Part shown: positions 6,460-15,040 of the stretch, piece by piece
How positions within the stretch are numbered: position 1 is the stretch's first letter
Layout: the number at the start of each line of letters is the position of its first letter
Source: Streptomyces novaecaesareae
Lineage (GTDB): Bacteria > Actinomycetota > Actinomycetes > Streptomycetales > Streptomycetaceae
NCBI RefSeq assembly: GCF_000716875.1
Contig: NZ_JNWQ01000084.1
Span: forward strand, 1-30,094
Length of the DNA stretch: 30,094 nt
Direction of reading: 5' to 3'
Made by a program: the position numbers and the translations under genes
The notes under the pieces: model-generated
What the model was told of the DNA's origin: nothing
Seen by the model: the letters and a program-made list of their open reading frames with translations, nothing else
The model's database searches: none

Positions 6460-7281
6460 ATGCAGGACGACGAGGCCGCGCAGGCGGCCGAACCGGGGCA
6501 GGAAGCCCTCCCCCCGCCCGAGCAGCCCGCCGGCCCTCGTCGACGGAGCCGGGCACTGGCCGCGCTCGGCGTCTTCGGTGAACTGATGATCACCGTGGGC
6601 CTGGTGCTCGGCCTGTTCGTGGCCTGGTCGCTGTGGTGGACCAACGTGGAGGCCGACCGCTCGGCCTCGGCGGCCGCCGACCGGCTGCGCGGCACCTGGG
6701 CGGCGGGCCCGACCGCCCCCTCGACCGCGCCCGGCGACACCGCCTCCCCCGGCACCCCGGGGGCCCCGCCCGCGCCGAAGCAGTTCGCCGTCGGGGACGA
6801 CGTCGGCTTCCTGCACGTCCCGGCGATGGGCGGCGACTACCAGGTGCTGATCCGGATGGGCACCTCCACCGAGGTCCTGGACGAGGGCGTGGCGGGGGTC
6901 TACGAGCAGCCGTACAAGGCCGCGATGCCCTGGGACCAGGCGGGCAACTTCGCGCTGGCCGCCCACCGGGACGGCCACGGCGCCAAGTTCCACGACCTGG
7001 ACGCCGTCCACAAGGGCGACGCGGTCGTCGTCGAGACCAAGGACAAGTGGTACGTCTACAAGATCGACAACACCCTGCCGGAGACGTCCAAGTTCGACAC
7101 CGGCATCGTGGCGCCCGTCCCGGAGGGCGCCGGGTACGCGGGCCCCGGCCGGTACATCACGCTGACCACCTGCACGCCGGTCTACACCTCGCGGTACCGG
7201 ATGGCGGTCTGGGGGAGTCTGGTGCGGGTGGACGACATGGACGCCAAGCGCACCCCGCCGCCGGAGCTGCGCCACTCCTGA
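6460..7281 (+). CDS. srtE: Class E sortase (second of tandem pair)
   Basis: This is a 273-residue protein from ATG with GGAGAGGGAG at 6441-6450. A short cytoplasmic tail precedes one transmembrane helix (about 33-58), then WWTNVEAD as in its neighbour. A Pro/Thr-rich linker leads to the sortase domain (about 110-255). Catalytic residues are H169 (LAAHRDGHG), C238 (TLTTC) and R247. The C-terminal halves of the two sortases align closely, so this is a gene duplication. The N-termini differ greatly. It is the last gene of the plus-strand run and is followed by a strong hairpin. Confidence 0.94.
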   Translation: MQDDEAAQAAEPGQEALPPPEQPAGPRRRSRALAALGVFGELMITVGLVLGLFVAWSLWWTNVEADRSASAAADRLRGTWAAGPTAPSTAPGDTASPGTPGAPPAPKQFAVGDDVGFLHVPAMGGDYQVLIRMGTSTEVLDEGVAGVYEQPYKAAMPWDQAGNFALAAHRDGHGAKFHDLDAVHKGDAVVVETKDKWYVYKIDNTLPETSKFDTGIVAPVPEGAGYAGPGRYITLTTCTPVYTSRYRMAVWGSLVRVDDMDAKRTPPPELRHS

Positions 7282-7296
7282 GGCCGCCGGAGGAAC

Positions 7297-7337
7297 GCCC
7301 GAGGGCCCGCCGCATCCGTTGCGGCGGGCCCTCGGGC
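7297..7337 (+). terminator. 18-bp terminator hairpin after the sortases
   Basis: Bases 7297-7314 pair perfectly with 7320-7337 around the loop TCCGT. It begins 15 bases after the second sortase stop, in the space between convergent sortase and pknB transcripts. No T-tract follows. Confidence 0.88.
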
Positions 7338-7362
7338 TACCTCGGTAGGACCGGGCTCCCGG

Positions 7363-7394
7363 CCCCTGGTTCAGCGGTTCAGTTGAACCAGGGG
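7363..7394 (-). terminator. 11-bp hairpin at the end of the pknB transcript
   Basis: CCCCTGGTTCA (7363-7373) pairs perfectly with TGAACCAGGGG (7384-7394) across a 10-base loop. It lies 13 bases beyond the pknB stop (minus strand), so it probably ends the wall-growth cluster transcript. Confidence 0.75.
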
Positions 7395-7406
7395 AATATC
7401 GGGGGC

Positions 7407-9512
7407 TTAGTTGCCCCCTTTGGCGGGTGGGGTGGTGGGGTCGCCCCCTTTGGTCGGTTCGGCGGGCTTGGTGAAGAGCTGGACCTGGGTGTTCGGGTCC
7501 AGCATGGTGCCGGCCCCGGGGTTGCTCATCTGGACGATCGCGTTCGGGTCCTGCGGGCCGATCACCGTGTAGCCCAGACCGGCCTTGGACAGCTGGGAGA
7601 TGGCCTCCGAGAGCTTGACGTTCTGCAGCGGCGGGACCTGGGCCTTCTCCGGCGCCTTGTAGATCGTCAGCGTGATCTTGGTGTTGACCGGGGCCTTGGT
7701 GTTGGGCGGGACCGACTGCGAGAAGACGGTGTTGATCTTGGTCGGGTCGTTGGTCTGCGTCGTCTTCGAGGCGTCGACCTGGAACCCGAGGCCCTGCAGC
7801 GTGTTCTGCGCGTCGTCCTTCTGGGCGCCGACCACGTTCGGGACGGTCTGCTTGGCCTTGCCCTGGGAGACCGTCAGCTTGATCGCGGCGCTCGGGTCGG
7901 TGGGCGTGTTCGCCGCCGGGTCCTGGGCGGTGACGGTGTCCTGCGCGGCGGTGTCGTCGTCCTTGTACTCGGTGGTGACGTTGCTGAAGCCGGCGTCGGC
8001 GAGCGCCTTGGTGGCCTGGTCCTTCGGCTTGCCGACCACGCCCGGCACCGGCGCCTTGGCCGGGCCGGAGGAGACCTGCACCGTGATGGTCGCGTTCTCG
8101 GCGACCTGGTTGCCGGCCGTCGGGTTCTGGGTGCAGACCTGGTCCTTCTTGATGTTCGCGTCCGGGCAGGCGATCTTGTCGCCCTCGGCCACCACCAGCT
8201 TGGAGCCGACCGCGGCGGCGGCGGTCTTGGCTTCGGCCAGGGTCTTGCCGACCAGGTTCGGCGCGGTGACCTTCGCGGCGTCCTTCTTGTCGGTGTTGCT
8301 GAACATCGCCTGGGCCACGAAGAAGGTGCCGACCAGGACCAGCACGGCGGCCACCGCCAGCACGATCCAGGAGGTGTTGCTCTTCTTCGGCTGGTCCTCG
8401 CCGCGCCGGCCGCCACGGCCGTAGCCGTCGTCGTTGCCGCCGCCCGCGGGGCCGGCGTAGGTCTGCCCGTAGCCGTCGTCCTGGTAGCCGCCCTGCTGCC
8501 CGTAGCCGGGCTGGCCGGAGGCCTGCGGCAGGACGGTGGTCGGGCCGCCGCCGGGCTGCTGCGGCAGCACGTTGGTCTGGCCGTACGGGTCGTGCTGCTG
8601 CGGGTAGCCGTTCTGGTCGTAGCCGTAGGCCGCGCCCATGCCGTACGCGGCCTGCTGGGCGGCGGCCACCGGCAGGCCGTCGAGGAAGCGCTCGATGTCG
8701 TCGCGCATCTCGTCGGCGCTCTGGTAGCGGTAGTCGCGTTCCTTGGCGAGCGCCTTCAGCACGATCGCGTCGATCTCGGGGCGCACCTCGGGGTCGAAGA
8801 CGGACGGCGGCTGCGGCTCCTCCCGGACGTGCTGGTACGCCACCGCGACCGGCGAGTCGCCGACGAAGGGCGGGCGGACGGTCAGCAGCTCGTAGAGCAG
8901 GCAGCCGGTGGAGTAGAGGTCGGAGCGGGCGTCGACCTGCTCGCCCTTGGCCTGCTCGGGGGAGAGGTACTGGGCGGTGCCGATGACGGCAGAGGTCTGG
9001 GTCATGGTCATCCCGGCGTCACCCATCGCACGGGCGATTCCGAAGTCCATCACCTTGACGTTGCCCTGCCGGGTCAGCATCACGTTGGCCGGCTTGATGT
9101 CGCGGTGCACGATCCCGGCCCGGTGCGAGTACTCCAGGGCCTGGAGGATGCCGATGGTCATCTCCAGCGCGCGCTCGGGCAGCAGTCGGCGGCCGGAGTG
9201 CAGCAGCTCGCGCAGCGTGGACCCCTCGACGTACTCCATCACGATGTACGGGATGGAGATGCCGTCGATGTAGTCCTCGCCGGTGTCGTACACGGCGACG
9301 ATCGCGGGGTGGTTCAGGGACGCCGCCGACTGTGCCTCGCGGCGGAACCGGGCCTGGAACGACGGATCCCGGGCCATGTCGGCCCGGAGCGTCTTCACGG
9401 CGACGGAACGGCCGAGCCGGGTGTCATGGCCGAGGTACACCTCGGCCATGCCGCCGCGTCCGAGAACGCCGCCGAGCTCGTACCTGCCGCCGAGGCGACG
9501 AGGCTCTTCCAT
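7407..9512 (-). CDS. pknB: PASTA-domain Ser/Thr protein kinase PknB
   Basis: This is a 701-residue protein from ATG at 9512. The kinase domain spans about residues 10-275: glycine loop LGRGGMAEVY, catalytic K40, HRDIKPANV with D138, and DFG at 156-158. The activation-loop pair T171/T173 lies in TQTSAVIGTAQY, the same pair that is phosphorylated in M. tuberculosis PknB. A Gly/Tyr/Gln-rich juxtamembrane linker (about 285-375) precedes one transmembrane helix (about 381-402). Four extracytoplasmic PASTA repeats then bind muropeptides or lipid II. Two cysteines in the first PASTA could form a disulfide. It phosphorylates wall-growth and division proteins. It is separated from pbpA by 260 bases. 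Confidence 0.96.
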   Translation of the reverse strand: MEEPRRLGGRYELGGVLGRGGMAEVYLGHDTRLGRSVAVKTLRADMARDPSFQARFRREAQSAASLNHPAIVAVYDTGEDYIDGISIPYIVMEYVEGSTLRELLHSGRRLLPERALEMTIGILQALEYSHRAGIVHRDIKPANVMLTRQGNVKVMDFGIARAMGDAGMTMTQTSAVIGTAQYLSPEQAKGEQVDARSDLYSTGCLLYELLTVRPPFVGDSPVAVAYQHVREEPQPPSVFDPEVRPEIDAIVLKALAKERDYRYQSADEMRDDIERFLDGLPVAAAQQAAYGMGAAYGYDQNGYPQQHDPYGQTNVLPQQPGGGPTTVLPQASGQPGYGQQGGYQDDGYGQTYAGPAGGGNDDGYGRGGRRGEDQPKKSNTSWIVLAVAAVLVLVGTFFVAQAMFSNTDKKDAAKVTAPNLVGKTLAEAKTAAAAVGSKLVVAEGDKIACPDANIKKDQVCTQNPTAGNQVAENATITVQVSSGPAKAPVPGVVGKPKDQATKALADAGFSNVTTEYKDDDTAAQDTVTAQDPAANTPTDPSAAIKLTVSQGKAKQTVPNVVGAQKDDAQNTLQGLGFQVDASKTTQTNDPTKINTVFSQSVPPNTKAPVNTKITLTIYKAPEKAQVPPLQNVKLSEAISQLSKAGLGYTVIGPQDPNAIVQMSNPGAGTMLDPNTQVQLFTKPAEPTKGGDPTTPPAKGGN

Positions 9513-9527
9513 AGTTCCGACCCTCTC

Positions 9528-9545
9528 CCTCACCCGCCGGTGAGG
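9528..9545 (-). promoter_or_regulatory. Hairpin in the pknB leader next to the ribosome binding site
   Basis: CCTCACC (9528-9534) pairs with GGTGAGG (9539-9545) around CGCC. On the transcribed strand this stem ends where the pknB Shine-Dalgarno (GGGAGAGGG, about 9520-9529) begins, so folding could affect access to it. Function is inferred from position only. Confidence 0.4.
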
Positions 9546-9706
9546 TTGTGACGTAGGCGTCCCCGCACGCTCTGGATGACGCCGCGCGGTCCGCGACCGG
9601 TTCTCCGGCCGGGCCGTGCGGTGCCTCGCGGGCGGCAACGGGCACACCCGCTGCTGGCGGATACGCTACCGGTCGTACCGCACCGGACCGGAGTCCGTCG
9701 ACGGCC

Positions 9707-9723
9707 GATACCAGACCGGTATC
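9707..9723. repeat. Inverted repeat GATACC-N5-GGTATC in the pbpA-pknB gap
   Basis: GATACC (9707-9712) and GGTATC (9718-9723) form a 6+5+6 palindrome inside the 260-base gap (9513-9772). It is the size of a dimeric-regulator operator. TAGCGT on the minus strand (about 9665-9670) just downstream of it is a plausible -10 for a pknB-only promoter. No -35 is clear. Confidence 0.35.
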
Positions 9724-9772
9724 CGGGCGGGGGTGTCGATCGTGACATTCCCCTCACCCCGGACTCCGCTCC

Positions 9773-11230
9773 CTACTTGCCGAGTGCGGCCTGCATCACC
9801 GCCTTGGCGATCGGGGCCGCGAGCCGGCCGCCGCTGATGCCGTCGCGGTTCTGGGAGCCGTCCTCGACCACCACCGCGACCGCGACCGACTGGCCGTCCG
9901 AGGTCTTGGCCCAGGAGGTGAACCAGGCGAAGGGCAGCCCGGCGTTGTCCTCGCCGTGCTGGGCGGTGCCGGTCTTGCCGCCGACCTGGAGGCCGGGGAT
10001 CTTGGCGTTGGTGCCGGTGCCGTTCTCGACCACCGAGACCATCAGGTCCTGCATCTTCTGCGCGGTGGCCGGGCTCATCGCCTGGGAGAACTGCTTCTCG
10101 GTGTGCTTGGAGATCGTGGTCAGCGAGGCCGAGCGCTCCTGGTCGACCAGGTACGGCTGCATCAGGCTGCCGTTGTTGGCGATCGCGGCGGAGACCATGG
10201 CCATCTGGAGCGGGGTGGCGCGGGTGTCGTGCTGGCCGATCGAGTCCTGGGCGGTGCCGTCCCGGCTGACGCTGTCCGGGAAGATGCTCTTCTCGGAGCG
10301 GACCGGTGTGTCGATCGTGCTGTTGAAGCCGAACTTCTCGGCCTGCGCCCGCATCTTCTCCTTGCCCAGGTCGTCGCCCATCTTGGCGAAGACCGTGTTG
10401 CAGGACTGGTCCAGCCCGGACTTGACGGTGGCGTTCTCGCAGCGCTCGTTCGGGCTCTCGTTCCTCAGCTGGGTCGTGGTGTTCGGCAGGATGTACGGCT
10501 CCGGCGTCGTCGTGGCGTCGTCGACGCCCTGGTAGAGGCCGTTCTCGAACGCCGCGGTCGCGGTGACCAGCTTGAAGGTCGAGCCGGGCGGATAGGTCTC
10601 CTTCAGCGCCCGGTTGAGCATCGGCTTGTTCGGGTCCGCGTTGAGGTCCGTCCAGGCCTTGGAGTCGGCCGAGTCGCTGCCGGAGAAGGCGCCCGGGTCG
10701 TAGGACGGGGTGGAGACCAGTGCCAGGATCGCGCCGGTCTTCGGGTCGAGCGCGACCACCGCGCCCTTCTTGTTGCCCAGGCCGTCGAAGGCGGCCTTCT
10801 GGACCTTGGCGTTGATGGTCGTCAGGACGTCGCCGCCGCGCTTCTGCTCGCCGGTCAGCATGTCCAGGGTGTTGCGGAAGAACAGCCGGTCGTCGGTGCC
10901 GGAGAGGATGCCGTCCTCCAGGTTCTCCAGCTGGCTGGAGCCGAAGACCTGGGAGGAGTAGCCGGTGACCGGGGCGTACATCGGGCCGTCGACCCAGGAG
11001 CGCTTGTACTTGTAGCGCAGGCCGTTGACGAAGTCGGACTTGGTGACCGGCTGGCCGCCGACGACGATGTTGCCGCGCGGGTGGGCGTAGCGGTCGTACA
11101 GCTGGCGCTTGTTGTTCTTGTTGCTCGCCCAGGAGTCGGCCTGGACGCCCTGCACCCAGTTGGTGCGCACCATCAGGGCGAGTATCAGCACGAGGCAGAA
11201 GATCGCGACCCGGCGGATCGGCTTGTTCAT
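9773..11230 (-). CDS. pbpA: Class B penicillin-binding protein (PbpA)
   Basis: This is a 485-residue protein beginning MNKPIRRVAIFCLVLILALM: a short cytoplasmic tail, then a membrane anchor (about 5-22). An N-terminal dimerisation region follows, including RYAHPRGNI. The transpeptidase domain (about 155-480) has all three active-site motifs: STFK (S217, K220), SCN (S276-N278) and KTG (419-421). It cross-links peptidoglycan stem peptides outside the membrane and is the beta-lactam target. Its ATG overlaps the rodA stop by four bases (ATGA), which implies translational coupling. A class B PBP paired with a SEDS polymerase is the standard elongation or septation synthase. Confidence 0.96.
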   Translation of the reverse strand: MNKPIRRVAIFCLVLILALMVRTNWVQGVQADSWASNKNNKRQLYDRYAHPRGNIVVGGQPVTKSDFVNGLRYKYKRSWVDGPMYAPVTGYSSQVFGSSQLENLEDGILSGTDDRLFFRNTLDMLTGEQKRGGDVLTTINAKVQKAAFDGLGNKKGAVVALDPKTGAILALVSTPSYDPGAFSGSDSADSKAWTDLNADPNKPMLNRALKETYPPGSTFKLVTATAAFENGLYQGVDDATTTPEPYILPNTTTQLRNESPNERCENATVKSGLDQSCNTVFAKMGDDLGKEKMRAQAEKFGFNSTIDTPVRSEKSIFPDSVSRDGTAQDSIGQHDTRATPLQMAMVSAAIANNGSLMQPYLVDQERSASLTTISKHTEKQFSQAMSPATAQKMQDLMVSVVENGTGTNAKIPGLQVGGKTGTAQHGEDNAGLPFAWFTSWAKTSDGQSVAVAVVVEDGSQNRDGISGGRLAAPIAKAVMQAALGK

Positions 11231-12699
11231 CGGGCAGGTCCTCCCTGGCCCTCGGTGGCTGGGGCCGGTTCGACCCCCGGGCGGCGGGCGCTGTCGCTGA
11301 TCTTCAGCAGGATCGCGACCAGCGCCCAGTTGGCGACCACGGACGAACCGCCCTGGGCCAGGAACGGCATGGTCATACCGGTCAGCGGGATCAGTCCGGT
11401 CACACCGCCGGCGACGACGAACACCTGCAGCGCCATCGCCGAGGCGAGGCCGACGGCGAACAGCTTGCCGAACGGGTCGCGGGCGGCGATCGCGGTGCGC
11501 AGGCCGCGCTGCACCAGCAGCGCGTACAGCAGGAAGATCGCCATCATGCCGGTCAGGCCGAGTTCCTCGCCGAAGGACCCCAGGATGAAGTCGCTCTTGG
11601 CGGCGAAGGCGATCAGCCAGGACCGGCCCTGGCCCAGGCCGGAGCCGGTGACCCCGCCGGAGCCGAGCGCCATCAGCGACTGGCCGATCTGCTCGGTGGC
11701 GCCCTGCGGCGGGTTCGGGCCGAAGGCGGCCATCGGGTCGAGCCAGGCGTTGATGCGGATCTTCACGTGGCTGGCGGTCGAGGCGACCGCGACCGCGCCG
11801 CCGACCGACATCAGCAGGCCGAACAGGATCCAGCTGGTCCGCTCGGTGGCGACGTAGAGCATCACCACGAACAGGCCGAAGAACAGGAAGGACGTGCCCA
11901 GGTCGTTCTCGAAGATCAGGATCAGCAGGCTGAGCAGCCAGATCACGATGATCGGGCCGAGGTCGCGGCCGCGCGGCAGGTACAGGCCCATGAACCGGCG
12001 GCTGGCCAGCGCCAGGGCGTCCCGCTTGACCATCAGGTAGCCGGCGAAGAACACCGTCAGGATGATCTTGGCGAACTCGCCGGGCTGGATGGAGAAGCTG
12101 CCCATCCGGATCCAGATCTTGGCGCCGAAGTCCTCCTCCCGGGACGGGAAGAAGGCCGGCGCGGCGAGCAGGACCAGGGCCAGCACCATCGAGATGTAGG
12201 TGTAGCGCTGGAGCACCCGGTGGTCCTTCAGGAGGACCATCACCGCGATGAAGCCGGCGATCCCGAGCGCCGACCACATCAGCTGGTTCTGGGCCGCCGG
12301 GTAGTTGCCCCTGAGCAGCTTGCCCGCCTTGTCCAGCCGCCAGATCATCACCACCCCGAGCCCGTTCAGCAGGGTGGCGATCGGCAGCATCAGCGGATCC
12401 GCGTACGGCGCGAAGCGGCGCACCAGCAGGTGCGCGACCAGCGCCAGGGCGCCCATGCCGAGCCCGTAGCCGAGCATCCCGGCGGGCAGCTTGGAGTCCA
12501 TCGCGAGGCCGACGTTGGCGTACGCGAGGACCGGCAGCAGCACCGCGAAGAGCAGCAGGACCAGCTCGGTGTTGCGCCGGTTGGGCGCCTCCTGCGGGGA
12601 GATCGTGGTGTTGCCCCGCCGCCGGGGGACGGCGCGTGCGGCCGGTGCCCGGCGCCGGGCGGACCGGCCGGTGTCTTCGCTCAGGTTGTAGCTGCTCAC
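11227..12699 (-). CDS. rodA: SEDS-family peptidoglycan glycosyltransferase (RodA/FtsW)
   Basis: This is a 490-residue polytopic protein. The GTG at 12699 has GGGAG ten bases upstream. A basic cytoplasmic tail of about 45 residues precedes some ten to twelve transmembrane helices. The SEDS signature is clear near the C-terminal third (SDFILGSFGEELGLTG, then GMTMPFLAQGGSS). The conserved acidic residues sit in this region, as in RodA and FtsW. SEDS proteins polymerise lipid II into glycan strands and work with the class B PBP encoded next. The partner, the kinase locus and the synteny favour a RodA-type label; FtsW is the main alternative name. Confidence 0.94.
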   Translation of the reverse strand: MSSYNLSEDTGRSARRRAPAARAVPRRRGNTTISPQEAPNRRNTELVLLLFAVLLPVLAYANVGLAMDSKLPAGMLGYGLGMGALALVAHLLVRRFAPYADPLMLPIATLLNGLGVVMIWRLDKAGKLLRGNYPAAQNQLMWSALGIAGFIAVMVLLKDHRVLQRYTYISMVLALVLLAAPAFFPSREEDFGAKIWIRMGSFSIQPGEFAKIILTVFFAGYLMVKRDALALASRRFMGLYLPRGRDLGPIIVIWLLSLLILIFENDLGTSFLFFGLFVVMLYVATERTSWILFGLLMSVGGAVAVASTASHVKIRINAWLDPMAAFGPNPPQGATEQIGQSLMALGSGGVTGSGLGQGRSWLIAFAAKSDFILGSFGEELGLTGMMAIFLLYALLVQRGLRTAIAARDPFGKLFAVGLASAMALQVFVVAGGVTGLIPLTGMTMPFLAQGGSSVVANWALVAILLKISDSARRPGVEPAPATEGQGGPAR

Positions 12700-12763
12700 G
12701 TGGTGACCGCTCCCTGACGGCCGGCAAGACCGCTCGGGGCGGTCCTATGTCGGGGCACGGCCG

Positions 12764-14395
12764 TCACTGCTGCTTCGGGCAGGAGTTGGCCCGGCTGAGG
12801 TCCTCGTCGCTCAGCGGGGGCTGGTCACCCTGCGCGCCTGCCGCCGGAGGAGTGGCGTTCGGCGTCGGGGCGGGCGTGCCCGGGGCGGTCGGGGTCGGCG
12901 TGGCGTTGGGCGTGGTGGTCGGCGCCGCCGCGGCCGGGCGGTTCTTCTCCGTGGCGCCCGGGGTGGGCGTGGAGGTCACGAACGCGGTGTGGGTGGCCTG
13001 CGTCGCCTGGGTGCCCTGCGCCGGGGCCGTCGCCCGCGCGGCCCGCTGGCAGAGCTGGACCCAGCCGTCGAGCTCCTGGATGGTCGAGTTGGCGTCGCCG
13101 ATGCTGCCGACCGAGATGGTCTTGTTCACGTGGGCGCGCTGGTCCTGCGGCAGCCACTTGAGCTGGATCTTGCTGTACGAGTCGTGCACCGAGGACAGGC
13201 TCAGGCCGGCCAGGTTCTGGTTCAGGCCCTGGTAGACGGCGACGTGGTCGCCCTCCTCGCCGATGTAGTACTGGTCCTGGGTCCACTGGTAGCCGAAGTA
13301 GCCGGCGCCGCCGAGCAGGCCGAGCGCGACCAGGACGGCCACCGAGATCGTCAGGCCCCTGCGCTTGCGCTTCGGGGGCGGCTCCTCGTCGAAGTCCTCG
13401 GTGCCGTACACCGAGGGCTCGGTGGAGCCGTAGCCGTACTCGCCCTCGTAGCCCTCGGCGGGGCCGAAGCCGCCGGGTGCGGCGCCGTACTCGCCCGGGT
13501 AGCCCTCGGCCGGGCCGAAGGCGCCCTGCGGGCTGCGGCCGAGGCCGGCGGCGCGGCCGGCCGGGGTGTCCGCGATCGATCGGTCGGCGGCGGCCGAGGA
13601 CGGCGGGGCGTCGGCGACCGCGCCGACCACCACCGGGACGTCGTTGAACTGGCCGCTCATGGTGTCCGTGGCACCGACGTCGATGACGTCCGCCACGATG
13701 CAGGTGATGTTGTCCGGACCGCCGCCGCGCAGCGCGAGCTGGATCAGCTCCTGCACGGTCTGCTCGGGCGAGTAGAAGCTGCCGAGGGTGTCCTGGAGGG
13801 TCTGGTGGCTGACCGGGCCGGAGAGGCCGTCGGAGCAGATCAGGTAGCGGTCGCCGGCCCGGACCTCGCGGATCGACAGGTCGGGCTCGACCTGGCCGCG
13901 GCCGTCCAGCGCCCGCATCAGCAGCGAGCGCTGCGGGTGGGTCTCGGCCTCCTCGGGCGTGATCCGGCCCTCGTCGACCAGGCGCTGCACCCAGGTGTGG
14001 TCCTGGGTGATCTGCACCAGCGAGCCGTCGCGCAGCAGGTAGGCGCGGGAGTCGCCGACGTGCACCATGCCCATCCGCTGGCCCGTCCAGAGCATGGCGG
14101 TGAGCGTGCAGCCCATGCCCTCCAGCTGCGGGTCCTCCTCGACCATCTGCCGGAGCCGGTCGTTGGCGCCCTGGACGGCGTCGCCCAGCAGGGTCAGCAG
14201 GTCGGCGCCCGGCACGTCCTCGTCCAGCCGGACGATCGAGCCGAGCACCTCGGAGGAAGCGACCTCGCCGGCCGCGGCGCCGCCCATGCCGTCGGCCACG
14301 GCCAGCAGCCGCGGCCCGGCGTAGCCGGAGTCCTCGTTCCCCTCCCGGATCAGTCCCTTGTGGGAGCCGGCGGCGAAGCGCAGCACCAGGGTCAT
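12764..14395 (-). CDS. pstP: PP2C-type Ser/Thr protein phosphatase PstP
   Basis: This is a 543-residue protein from ATG at 14395. The PP2C domain (about 5-240) has GNEDSGY, the metal-binding ADGMGG (D35), GDSRAYL, SDGLSGPVS (D189) and GGPDNIT (D228). A flexible linker (about 245-340) includes a near-duplicated FGPAEGY-GEYG segment. A basic stretch KRKRR and one transmembrane helix (about 348-370) follow, then an extracytoplasmic domain ending in a Pro/Thr/Ala-rich tail. It reverses PknB phosphorylation. The outward-facing domain is larger than in mycobacterial PstP and ends in low-complexity sequence. It lies 64 bases upstream of rodA in the same direction. Confidence 0.95.
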   Translation of the reverse strand: MTLVLRFAAGSHKGLIREGNEDSGYAGPRLLAVADGMGGAAAGEVASSEVLGSIVRLDEDVPGADLLTLLGDAVQGANDRLRQMVEEDPQLEGMGCTLTAMLWTGQRMGMVHVGDSRAYLLRDGSLVQITQDHTWVQRLVDEGRITPEEAETHPQRSLLMRALDGRGQVEPDLSIREVRAGDRYLICSDGLSGPVSHQTLQDTLGSFYSPEQTVQELIQLALRGGGPDNITCIVADVIDVGATDTMSGQFNDVPVVVGAVADAPPSSAAADRSIADTPAGRAAGLGRSPQGAFGPAEGYPGEYGAAPGGFGPAEGYEGEYGYGSTEPSVYGTEDFDEEPPPKRKRRGLTISVAVLVALGLLGGAGYFGYQWTQDQYYIGEEGDHVAVYQGLNQNLAGLSLSSVHDSYSKIQLKWLPQDQRAHVNKTISVGSIGDANSTIQELDGWVQLCQRAARATAPAQGTQATQATHTAFVTSTPTPGATEKNRPAAAAPTTTPNATPTPTAPGTPAPTPNATPPAAGAQGDQPPLSDEDLSRANSCPKQQ

Positions 14396-14448
14396 GCGAC
14401 CTGTGCCCCCCTCTGGGTCATGGACGGGATGCTGTCCCTCATGCGCTA

Positions 14449-14994
14449 CTACTTCCGCAGTTCGATGACGGTCCTGCCGATACGGATCGGCATGCCCGGC
14501 TGGAGCGGGGTGGGCGCGGTCAGGCGCTGCCGGTCCAGATAGGTGCCGTTGGTGGAGCCTAGATCCTCGACCGTCCACTGCCCAGTCTGATCCGGATAGA
14601 TCCTGGCATGCCGGGAGGACGCGTAGTCGTCGTCCAGCACGATGGTGGAGTCGTGCGCGCGGCCCAGCGTGATGGTCTGCCCCTGCAGCGCCACGGTGGT
14701 GCCGGCCAGCGAGCCCTGCACCACGACGAGCTGGGTCGGGGCGCCGCGTCGGCGCCCGCCGCCGCCCTGGGTCTGGCCCGCCGCGGTGGCGGCGGCCGGG
14801 GGAGGCGTGGGGCGACCCGCGACCGTGGTGGCCGGGCTGCCGGCCGCCGTGGCGCTCGCGCCGCGACGGGAGGACCGCGGATTCACCTTGGTGCCGAAGA
14901 GGTCGCTGCGGATCACCTGGATCGCGACGATGACGAACAGCCACAGTACGGCCAGGAAGCCCAGCCGCATGACCGTGAGGGTCAGTTCTGACAT
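14449..14994 (-). CDS. fhaB: FHA-domain protein FhaB
   Basis: This is a 181-residue protein from ATG at 14994. One N-terminal transmembrane helix (about 8-28) is followed by a Pro/Ala/Gly-rich linker (about 38-85). A C-terminal FHA domain (about 87-178) contains LGRAHDSTIVLDD, SSRHARI and DLGSTNGTYL, the phosphothreonine-binding loops (Arg, Ser, His and Asn all present). FHA domains bind pThr peptides made by PknB-type kinases. In mycobacteria FhaB (FipA) links phosphorylation to division. Here it sits between fhaA and pstP, 46 and 53 bases from its neighbours. Confidence 0.94.
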   Translation of the reverse strand: MSELTLTVMRLGFLAVLWLFVIVAIQVIRSDLFGTKVNPRSSRRGASATAAGSPATTVAGRPTPPPAAATAAGQTQGGGGRRRGAPTQLVVVQGSLAGTTVALQGQTITLGRAHDSTIVLDDDYASSRHARIYPDQTGQWTVEDLGSTNGTYLDRQRLTAPTPLQPGMPIRIGRTVIELRK

Positions 14995-15040
14995 GACCGT
15001 CCCGCCAGTCGGTGAGCGAGGCGCGCGAACAATTCGGACA

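Noticed and set aside
6633..9551. 972-residue plus-strand frame across the second sortase and opposite pknB
   Set aside because: It is antisense to pknB and out of frame with the sortase; its composition is that of a GC-driven shadow.
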